Shown one piece after another: positions 21,445-30,943 of a stretch of 64,000 nucleotides of DNA. Position numbers and translations under genes: made by a program. The stretch's first letter is position 1. Each line of letters opens with the position of its first letter. The notes below the pieces were generated by a model that worked only from the letters and a program-made list of their open reading frames with translations, was not told the origin of the DNA and did not search any database. The stretch is from Rhizophagus clarus (Eukaryota; Glomeromycota; Glomeromycetes; Glomerales; Glomeraceae): contig BLAL01000187.1 of the NCBI GenBank assembly GCA_015698045.1, positions 496,001 through 560,000 of the forward strand, given 5' to 3'.

Positions 21445-23888
21445 ATGGGGGCTGTGTCTAAATTGATAACAGAGGGAATTAAATCTCGTGTTCGTAGACC
21501 AAGTTTATTTTCTAAACTTACGACAGTTGATGATCTTATCGCTAGTGGATTCTTTAAGAATGGAATGCGAATGGGATGGGTAATAAACAATTATTAAAAT
21601 TAAAAAATTCAAAAAAAGATTTTACAAATTTGTGAACTTTTTAATAGTCTGGATTTACGGGAGTAGGATATCCAAAAGTAACACCAATCGCACTAGCGGA
21701 ACATGTTGAAAAGAATAATTTACAGGGAAAACTTCGGTTTGATCTTTTTGTTGGCGCTAGCACAGCTTCTGAAACCGAAGATAGGTAAAATATATCGTAT
21801 GATTTTTACATGCTTCCTTATAAAGTTTAATTAATGAATATCAATGGAAAAAAAAAAAAATTTAATGAATATCAATGTTTAAATTTCCGATTTGCTGCGC
21901 CACGTGATATATGTTATTTTCTTAAAGATGGGCGAAGGTAAATGAATTTAAAGTTTCATTTGTAAAAAAAAACGCGTGTTTTCGGTTTGTTAATTTTCAT
22001 TACGTTTATAATGTTCAGAATGGAATGATAGCTCGTAGATATCCATATCAGGTTGGAAAAACTGTTCAAAAAGAAATCAATGCGAATCGTATTTTATTTG
22101 CCGACAAGCATCTTTCGGAATTTCCATTAGTAAAATATCGTTCATTCATTACATTTTTATCATTAATTTAGGCCGGGCCAATTAGATTTTTGTTTAACAA
22201 AAGTTTTTATTGAAAAAAAGAGGGGGGGGAGAGAGGGTCAAAAATAAGTTGAAAACATGGGGGTAAAATACAATTAAGGAGATATTATATAAAATCGAAA
22301 TTTTTTGGGGGGAAGGGAAGACGGGAGAATTAAAAAATTAGTAAAGTTTTGTATTTTTTTTGGTGTTTAGAATTTTTTAGGGGGAGTTTTGTTAAACAGA
22401 TGATCAAAATTGGTCCGGTCTTATGCGAATTTACTAAATAAATTGTTTTCCCGTATATTTAGGATTTGGTTTCCGGGTATTATACTTTGGAAAAGAAGGG
22501 GAATGATATAGAAAAACTTGATGTTGTTATTGTCGAAGCGACGGCAATCACTGAAGAAGGACATATTATTCCTGGAGCATCCGTAGGAGCAACACCGGAA
22601 ATTGTTCAATCAGCGGCTCATGTTGTCTTAGAAGTTAATACAGTTTTACCTAATTACGAAGGATTACACGATATTACTTTAGGTAAATTTGCTCCATATA
22701 AATTCCCAAATTTGATTCAGAGAGTTGACGATCGTGTCGGAACGGTAAGTTAATTTGATATAATATTCTAAGAGAAAAAAATCAATATTAATTTATATAT
22801 TTTTAATATAGCCATATATCCCACTTGATAACGATAAAGTTATTGCAGTTATTGAATCTGAAAAACTTGATAAGACATCTGATAGCGAATTGCAAGATGA
22901 CGCGTCACATCGTATAGCAAATAATATTCTCGAATTTTTAGAACATGAAGTAACGATGGGAAGACTACCAATTCATCTTCTTCCATTACAATCAGGAGTA
23001 GGAAATATTGCTAATGCGATTATTGGAGGTCTTGCAGACGGACCATTTACAGACGTTGAAGTATGGACGGAAGTTATTCAAGATACATTTTTAGATTTTT
23101 GGGAACATCACAAATTAAGCTTTGCATCAGCTACAAGTGTCGCATTTTCGCCCTCCGGATTTAAACGATTTTATGAAATGTGGGACGAATTAAAGGATCG
23201 TCTTGTATTAAGAAGCCAAAGTGTTTCCAATTCACCTGAAGTCATTCGAAGATTGGGTGTTATCGCAATGAATACTCCCGTTGAGGTAAAAAAATTCTTT
23301 TGATCGTGCCACTTCTAATTTTTACGCGTTCTTATATTCTATTTTTTATATTTATCAGTTTGATATTTACGGGCATGCAAATTCTACACATGTGTGCGGG
23401 ACAAGAATGTTAAATGGTCTCGGTGGATCAAATGATTTTTTGAGAAATTCTAAACTTAGTATTATGCATACACCGTCTACGAGACCCACCAAGAATGATC
23501 CAATAGGCATTTCATGTGTGGTTCCAATGTGTTCTCACATAGATCAAACGTAAGAATTACATCAACATAATGATCATATTTTTTTTTGTAAAGCAAATAT
23601 GAATATTAATTAATAATATATTATAGAGAACATGATCTTGACATTTTAGTAACCGAACACGGATTAGCGGATGTTCGTGGACTTGCACCAATTGAAAGAG
23701 CAAAATTAATAATCGAAAAATGCGCACATCCAGATTATAAGCCTATTCTTAAAGAGTATTTTGATATGGCTGAAAATAAATGTATGTCGATAGGCGCAGC
23801 TCATGAACCACAAATGTTGGATAAGGTATTTAAAATGCATTTAAATGTTATGAGCAAAGAAAACACTATGAGAATTAAATCTTGGTGA
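21445..23888 (+). CDS. ACH1: Acetyl-CoA hydrolase / succinyl-CoA:acetate CoA-transferase (8 exons)
   Basis: Exons by hand: 21445-21579, 21648-21784, 21928-21937, 22019-22129, 22463-22744, 22812-23285, 23359-23549, 23627-23888; all junctions keep frame and give 533 residues, close to yeast Ach1 (526). Recognised family blocks: [16 protein letters not shown] near the start, [46 protein letters not shown], a glycine motif [10 protein letters not shown] (about 286-295) and [10 protein letters not shown] (456-465). The family moves CoA between succinyl-CoA or acetyl-CoA and acetate in mitochondria, detoxifying acetate and supplying acetyl-CoA. A basic N-terminus ([16 protein letters not shown]) fits mitochondrial import. 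Odd points: exon 3 is only 10 nt (it completes E-D-R and adds W-A-K), and intron 4 (333 bases) contains a G-rich plus-strand stretch. The next gene follows on the same strand. Confidence 0.93.
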
Positions 23889-24647
23889 TCAAATAATTAT
23901 ATTATTTAAAAAAAAACTTTATACACAAATATCACAAATATACGAAAAATGATAATAGTGAAATTAGATTTATTAAGCGGAATTCTTAAACAATCAATTT
24001 TCTTTACAATATCTTTAATATTTTTTAAAAGTTTTAACATACTTTTCCGAACATAAAAAAAAAAAAATCTAAGTAAATCATTATATAATTTTGTAAAATA
24101 AGCCAAGTTTATTTACGATCAGATGTAAAAAAAAATTGCAGTTTATAAACATTGTTCGAGAGATTGTAATTGAAATTCCAATATATAGAACAAAATAAAT
24201 AATTTCTTTTTTGGAAAATATTCATGATGATGATCATTATTATTACTTTATAGTTATTTCAAATTAAAAAACCCCTGCCCTATATGGGTATGAGTTTACT
24301 TTTTTATAAATACCTGAACCTCTTTAATGAGGTGATGGCGTTTTTTTAGACATATATTATCAAGGCGCAACATTAGAGAGTGTGTATAATGCTATCTAGA
24401 TTCCCGATATTCCGCAGAAATCTTAGTATACCATAATTATTAGTACAACATTGACACGTAAATCAACATTCAAAAATACAAAACAAAACCCACATTTAAA
24501 ATTTGATTAACATTTCCCACTTAAATAAATAAATTCACGACATCAAAAGTGTCAAAATCCTAAAGTAAAGTGTTGAAAACGCGGGCATAACTCCCCATCG
24601 TTTTTTTTCCGTGACTTTAAAAGACGATCTTTGTTCGTGACCGAAAA
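23889..24647. other. Spacer between ACH1 and the SET-domain gene
   Basis: No exon is recognised. 24280-24400 is of normal complexity with a small hairpin (ACCTCTTTAATGAGGT). The promoter and leader of the SET-domain gene lie in the last 200 bases. Confidence 0.35.
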
Positions 24648-27206
24648 ATGTCTGGCAATTCTAGGAAAAAAAAGGTTGAATTGTCGGGCACGTTAAAACA
24701 ATGGTTGGAACCTCGTATTCGACTTAAACTTAGACATCAAAAGGGTTTAACTAACGAACAAGCTCGAGTGGATATAATAAAGGACACTTGTATAAAGATT
24801 TTGTCTCCACTTCCACTAAACGTCTTTGCAAGTGCGATTAGCCGATTAGCTCAGATCGAGGAAATGGACCGGTTATATTTGATCGAGAGATTACTCAATA
24901 TAACTCCAAATCCCGATATGGTTTCAGGCGAAAGAGCAAATGACTTAAGAGAATTTTTGGTTGCCACTCTTTCTCCCTCAAATGCTGATGCTAGTGGCGC
25001 TACGACAATTGAAATTGAACCAAACTTAATGGAAGTAGCAAAATCTGTCTTACAACAATCTCACAGAGATTGGATTGGTACTCGTGAAGCACTTTCGACA
25101 TTCCTTAAGGAATGTACTGCAAAATTTAACACTGAAAAAAAAGTTTTTATGGTTTATCCTCATTTATCCGACATTTCTAGGAAATTATTTTTAGAGAAAG
25201 AGCAGAGAACTAGTGTAGAATATTTCTTTGCATGTATTCAGAATGTTGCTAATTCAATGGGTTACAAATTTAAAGATCTAATTAGAATAGAAGTTCCTAC
25301 CCGTGATCAGGATAAAATTCAAAAACTTATGAGCGAATTCTTTCCAAAAGGAATAAAATTAGAAGACGATGAGGATCCTAATTATAATCATAAACGACGT
25401 ATAAGACCACCATTACTTCGACCTCGATGGCATAATCAGCAACATATGATGCTTTTAGCATTGCAAAATTCTCCAGATTATACGTTGGCACGTGGCGATT
25501 TAATTGATGCTGCTATTTCTTTGGATGAAAAGTTGAGTGCTGTAACAGGTTTGCCACGATGTTTTACTGGTCAGGTGAGTGATATGAACATATACCAGCG
25601 GTTTGGTAACCTGTTTGTATACCGATTTTATATTCTCTCTTTATTTCTTATTTCGAAAACTATATTTTTGCTTCTATTTAAATTTCTTTACTGATTTATT
25701 TTTTTTTTGTTTTTTTTTTTTTGTAGACGCCCAGAAATTCTGCTAGCGCCTGTTTGACAACGAACGCAGACAAATATTTTACAGTATTCAAGAAGGATCC
25801 AAATTCACATATTAACTACTATAAACTTTCATTTATTCCGAACGACCTTGATGATGCCATCAACCATTATATGCGATGGATGAATGATATAATCGAACAT
25901 GATTGGCCATTATGTTTTGGGAAACAAAAAAAATTAAAAACGGGTAAATGAATTTTTGATAAATTTGTTGAATATATTAATTATATTTTTTAATACTTAA
26001 TTGTAATTTTATGAAACAGTGCAAAATAGTGGACATATAGTTATGCTTAGTGTTGGTGCTGTAAGTAATCCTCTCCATTCGCGATGTCGTCGTTGTGTTG
26101 CAGAATCATCATGTGACACAAAATTACCAGCTTGCGGAAAATGTAAGTCAAGAGGACACTTATGTATTTATCCATTTAGAGCAGGTGTATATGAAAAAAC
26201 TGAAAGAGTCAAAGTAAAATGTTCTGCATCACCTACATCACAAACAAATCAAAATCAAAATGGAGTAGTTGATACACGTCCAGCTACTGCTACAAGAAAT
26301 AAGAAAAAATTACAACAACAAATTGCTGAACAACAAAAAAGGATGGAATCAGGAGATCCCGATGTATGTAGAGCTAGTCTACCTGATGAAATATTAGATG
26401 GATTAGATCTCTCAAATGTACCCAAAAGTTTAGACGATGTTGTTGAAGTTCGTACTTCAACTATTCCAAATGCTGGTAATGGACTTTTTGCCAAACGTAA
26501 TCTTCCAATAGGAACGCCTCTTGGGTTTTATTTTGGTGTTCCAATGATGGAAGATGAATTCGATGAACGTAAGGATAAAGTTGGAAAGGCATCACATTAT
26601 TCCATGAGGTATAAACATACAATCCTTGATGCTACTGACGAGAAAGGTGAACCATTTACAAAACGAGATGGACCAATATTTTGTCCTTTTCATTTTATGA
26701 ATGAAGATCCATTTGGAAATATGGTATTCCTGGAAGGGAGTGAAGTCAATCAGGTTATATGTTGGACGAAACGAGATATCAAAAAAGGAGAAGAATTGTT
26801 TGTTTATTATGGTGGAGATGTAGATCGAGAACATTGGGGGCAAGCTGAAAACAGTGAACAAGTTGCATGTGTAGGTGACAGTGAAGAAGAAGAAATGGAA
26901 TTTAGTGATGAGAATGTAACGGATGAAGAAGATGATGAACCAATTGACAAATATGAGGAGAATGGCAACGCAAAGAACATTGATGGTAATAAAGTTGCAG
27001 GGAAAAAAAGAAAGACGCCAAATAAAAAACAAACATCGAAGAAAAGAACAAAACGAGCTGCATCAAGTAATAAGAGAAAGAAAGTTATAGAATCTGAATT
27101 TGGATCTGAGGAAAGTTTAGTAGCAGCTGATGACGAATCAATGGATTATAGTGTTAATATGTATGATACACCACCCAAAAAAAAGAAAGCTGTTAAAAAA
27201 CGATAA
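24648..27206 (+). CDS. Zn2Cys6-like plus SET-domain protein (3 exons)
   Basis: Exons 24648-25574, 25727-25943 and 26020-27206 join in frame to 776 residues. Residues 1-390 are helical and unrecognised. A cysteine cluster at 404-430 (C-X2-C-X5-C-X6-C-X2-C-X6-C) resembles the fungal Zn2Cys6 DNA-binding cluster, with one spacer residue fewer than usual in the first loop. A SET-type domain spans about 522-655: VRTSTIPNAGNGLFAKRNL, then FHFMNEDPFGNMVF where lysine methyltransferases usually carry an asparagine-histidine motif, then GEELFVYYG with a tyrosine in the catalytic position. The tail (660-776) is acidic then strongly basic (KKRKTPNKKQ, KKKKAVKKR), a likely nuclear signal. Likely a chromatin protein, possibly with PR/SET-like rather than canonical methyltransferase activity. 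Joining a DNA-binding Zn cluster and a SET domain in one chain is unusual; the reading frame across intron 2 supports it. Confidence 0.8.
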
Positions 27207-27807
27207 AATAAATATGTTCTAGTTATATAATAATTATAGGATTTAATGGTAATATGATGAAGGTAGGCTACAAATATATAATAATGCATTGCTTAGATTA
27301 TTGGTTTTTTTCATTCATCTAATGGAAGAAATAGTGGTTAATTATTTCTGATTTAATTGCATATATAAATTTTATATAATTCGAAAGTTACCTGCAAGAT
27401 TTTACATTAATAAATTCAAATAGTATAATGATTTAATGATTTACAACCACAAATACTTTATTTGTTGCATTCTCTTTGAATTGATACAAGGAAAATGTCT
27501 TAATATTGAAAATTTTTATTGATAGGAAATCATCAAGATTTTGAAATACGAGAGAATTATATAACAAGAAAAGTACAAAGAAAAGAAATTTACTATATCG
27601 CTATTACAAATAATAAATATTAATATTTTTAAATGTACTTTTTTTTTTTAAAAAAAAAAAAATTTTTTTTTTTTTAAAATCTTTCTATATTATTATTTAT
27701 ACACTGATTTTTTTAAGGTAGTATATACAAAATAACCCTCTCATCATCTGATTTAAATTTGCATTAGACCTGCTTGCAAATATGATGCACATGATGAATA
27801 TGTCCTT
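27207..27807. other. 3' flanks of two convergent genes
   Basis: AT-rich sequence with no exon-like frame. An A-run/T-run palindrome (T12-A15-T13, about 27640-27675) lies in it. Confidence 0.35.
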
Positions 27808-27999
27808 TTAAAATAATAAACCATCATTCAATTCATTCAAAGAAACTCTTGGATTTGAAAGAATATGGAGAGGATTGTTTCCATCAATAATTGGTACTGG
27901 TAAAGCAGCAGCAGATGGAATGATTATAGAAAGAATAATAAAGCATATTAATAACATGCATAAATAATGAAACAAATGGCAGGATTTAATAAATTTCAT
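27808..27999 (-). CDS. Small secreted peptide precursor, 63 residues
   Basis: A single-exon frame, MKFIKSCHLFHYLCMLLICF onward. Residues 13-33 form a strong signal peptide core (LCMLLICFIILSIIIP) followed by a small-residue cleavage site, SAAA before LPVP. The predicted mature part is only about 31 residues (LPVPIIDGNNPLHILSNPRV, ending NDGLLF) and has no cysteine. The function is unknown. Small secreted proteins are candidate symbiosis effectors in mycorrhizal fungi, but nothing in the sequence proves that. It could also be the first exon of a longer gene; no convincing donor-acceptor pair was seen. Confidence 0.5.
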   Translation of the reverse strand: MKFIKSCHLFHYLCMLLICFIILSIIIPSAAALPVPIIDGNNPLHILSNPRVSLNELNDGLLF

Positions 28000-28721
28000 A
28001 GCGAATATTGTTTTTAAACGTTGTATAAAGATAAAAAAGTGGATGAAAGATGTAGGTAATTTTTCTTTTTGTTAAAGAAGTGAAAAGGCGTTTTTGATAT
28101 GGTATAGAGAAAGGAAATTTTTTTTTTATCGGTCCGGCCGAAATAGAGCTTGATTTTTTTTTAAATAGGAGGAAAAAAAAATCTAAAGAAAAAAAAATAA
28201 TAAATAGGATATAAAGTCGGTTGTCTCCAGGACTTGGGTTGGGAGAATAAAATTTTTCACAGAATGATTAATCTATTTATACTCTATTAAAAGCCTTGAA
28301 AGATAACGCATTGTAGCACATCAGGATCCTACAATTGTTTCATCTCCATTATCTATTGTCTTAGACTTGATTTACCTGATTTATAATAACGTATTATTTT
28401 ATTGGTTACCAAATTCCGCAGCAACGACTTTGTTGTTGATTGAATGGAAAATACCGTATAACGCTGCATATAGTACTCCCGAAAAACCTTGCTTAATTAG
28501 TAAGTACTAATCACAATTATCTTGATTTATGCAATGTTGATATTACCAGGGTATTGTTTAAGGGGAACATTATAACGGGGGTATGGTTTCATCAAATGCT
28601 CTCATTATGGCTCACTTTTTGTTACGCCCAAATTATAAATTAGCATTAATTTGGTTTACGATCTGCGTTTTTTCGCGTAATAAACTTAAACATTTGCGCA
28701 CTCTTTATAATTTTGGAAATA
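28000..28721. other. Spacer with a weak coding-like stretch
   Basis: 28275-28500 on the plus strand is open for about 75 codons without any Met (reading ...SSPLSIVLDL... and ...YSTPEKPCLI) and ends at a good donor-like GTAAGTACTAAT with an acceptor-like ACCAG about 50 bases on. No family is recognised and there is no start, so it is not called as a gene. A GGTCCGGCCGAAAT sequence sits at about 28132. Confidence 0.3.
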
Positions 28722-29465
28722 ATGTCTAATAAAAGAAAAAGCTCAAAATATATTGTTGATAGTGATGAAGCTGATGATTACGAAGAGGAGGTGGTTATCT
28801 ATTTTACTTCAAATATATGAACGTGTTTTTTCTTATTTATTTTACTAACGCGAACATTACGATAAATATTGTAATCAATATAGCAACAAGTTGACGACGA
28901 TGAAGGGGAAGAAGAATTTGAAGAAGTTGAAGAACCTAAAGTATTTTCCGTTTGTATTTATTTCTATGATTACTATTATATTTTTATTACTAATACTTTT
29001 TAAACAATTAGGCGAGTAAAAGAGGCTCTTCTCGAAGTTCAAAAAAAGCTAAAAAAGAAGAATCTGATAGTGATCGAAGTGATCGAGGGGAAAATAGTGC
29101 TGGAGAGACATATTTCAAAGTAAAAAACTTTACTTGATAGTATAATAAGTTGTTTCTTTTTTTAAAAAAAAGTTTTTTTTTTTTTTAAACCTTTATAATT
29201 AGTTATCTAATAAAAAAAGAGTGACTATTCGCGAATGGAAAAATATGGTTTTAATTGACTTTCGCGAATTCTTCGAGACTAAAGACGGCAAAACGCAACC
29301 AACAAAGAAAGGTGCGAAAAGCTCATTATAAATGTTGTTTTCTTATAATTCCAACTAATTTTTTTTTTGCTTCAATTGAAAGGCATTTCTTTACAATTGG
29401 AACAGTGGAATAAGCTGAAAGAGTTAGTTTCTGACATCGACAACGAAATTAGAAAGCTAAAATAG
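28722..29465 (+). CDS. SUB1: PC4/Sub1 transcriptional coactivator (5 exons)
   Basis: Exons 28722-28790, 28884-28940, 29012-29119, 29203-29311 and 29383-29465 give 141 residues. Residues 1-75 are acidic and Ser/Lys-rich ([41 protein letters not shown]), as in PC4 N-termini, where phosphorylation controls activity. Residues 75-140 are the single-stranded-DNA-binding PC4 fold: [49 protein letters not shown]4 binds melted promoter DNA and aids RNA polymerase II initiation and re-initiation. The first intron has a weak GTGGTT donor but no alternative keeps frame. All introns are 60-95 bases. Confidence 0.93.
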
Positions 29466-29828
29466 ATATTTTTCTTTTTTTGGCGGAATCATTACATAAA
29501 TTTCTTTATCTTTCCATAGCATTTATTTTTTTTCTAAGATAAATCTAAGTTTTAATAGTCAATGCTTTCGTATAGTGAACTTGTAAAATATTCATCTTTT
29601 TTATACTCATGATTATTTTCTTTTTGAAATATTGTTTTTTAAATTAAATATGAATTTTTGTAAAAAAAACCCCTCGACATAAATGTAAAAATAATAATAT
29701 CTAAACTTGTCAATTTCTAATTTCTCTTTGAGAGGTGGCTCAACTTTATCATGAATTTAAATAGTTATATAAATTTATTATAAAATAATTAATTTAGAAT
29801 TAAAAGCAAACCGTTGTGTAATCGACGA

Positions 29829-29899
29829 GCCGTTGTCGTATAGTGGCAGTACATCGCGTTGTGGCCGCGCTAGCCCTGGTTCGATTCCAGGCAACGGCA
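29829..29899 (+). tRNA. tRNA-His (GUG), intronless
   Basis: A complete cloverleaf: acceptor GCCGTTG (29829-29835) pairs with CAACGGC (29892-29898), D arm GTAT/GTAC, anticodon loop TTGTGGC with GTG at 29861-29863, T arm CCTGG-TTCGATT-CCAGG, discriminator A. The anticodon stem is C-G rich with one T-C mismatch at its outermost pair. A T-run (TTCTTTTTG, then T12) follows and would stop RNA polymerase III. Confidence 0.95.
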
Positions 29900-30042
29900 T
29901 TCTTTTTGTTTTTTTTTTTTCCTTTTATTTTACTCAATATCATTGGACAAATTAACATTATCCAATCAAAATGTGTAAAGTTTCCTTTTAAAGAATTTTT
30001 CGAAAAATTTCGAATTCGTCCAGAAAAGTTTTTTCTTCACAA

Positions 30043-30943
30043 ATGACTCGATATTCAACAGTCCCCCTACTCTTATTTACTCTTTTAACCATATCTAATG
30101 TGGTATTAGGAATAAAATTCGATCTTGTGGCAACTCCTTCAAATGCATTATCACCGAAATGTGTTTCGCAATTCGTTTCCAACGGTACTTTAGTAGTGGT
30201 AACAATCAAGGTTGGAATTGGTTATAACCAAAGAATAGATGCAGAGGTTAGTATGAGGTGTACTGTGCCAATTAAAAAAAATGATAATAAATAAATTAAT
30301 CACTTACATAATTTGTAGATAACCGATAATAGTTCTTCTCATAACGAATATGGACGTAAAAGAGATATAGAAGGAGAAACTCGCATGCCTTTTACTACGC
30401 ATACTGATGCGGATATATCAGTTTGTTTAACAAATATTTTAGATGATGGCAAGTTTCATTGATCATTAATAATTTTCAGTATATTATACCAAATAATCAA
30501 TTGTTAATTTTTTTCTTATTCGTAAAAATAGGATTTCGCCCTGATCCAAAGTATCATCGCACAATTGATTTGGACATCGATGTTGGTGCTGAAGCTATTG
30601 ATTTTAGTGCATTAGTTCAGGCCGAAAAGTTAAAACCTATGGAAGCTGAATTAAGAAAATTAGAACAAGTCGTTCAAGAAATTGTTGATGAAATGGAATA
30701 TTTACGAAGACGTGAAGCAAGAATGAGAGATACAAATGGTACATGCATTTTTTCTTTTAATTATGAATTCATCTTTGAGTTTCTAACATGAATCTCTTTT
30801 CGTTTTTTTTTCCATTCAAAGAATCTACAAATGAACGTGTCAAATGGTTTAGTCTTGGTAGTATATTTGTACTTGTAGGTTTAGGAGGTTGGCAAATTTT
30901 CTATCTCAAGAAATTCTTCCAGAAAAAGAGATTAATCGATTAA
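30043..30943 (+). CDS. ERV25: p24-family ER-Golgi cargo receptor, Erv25/TMED10 type (4 exons)
   Basis: Exons 30043-30246, 30319-30448, 30532-30738 and 30822-30943 join to 220 residues (yeast Erv25 is 211). A signal peptide (about 1-23, [15 protein letters not shown]), then the GOLD domain with its cysteine pair (SPKCVSQF ... ISVCLTN), then the delta-type coiled coil ([35 protein letters not shown]), one membrane span ([18 protein letters not shown]) and a short cytosolic tail [11 protein letters not shown] with the FF and basic signals used for COPII and COPI binding. It works in p24 hetero-oligomers sorting cargo such as GPI-anchored proteins. Intron 2 begins with GCAAGT: a GC-AG intron, because the alternative GT donor puts a stop in frame. 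Confidence 0.93.
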
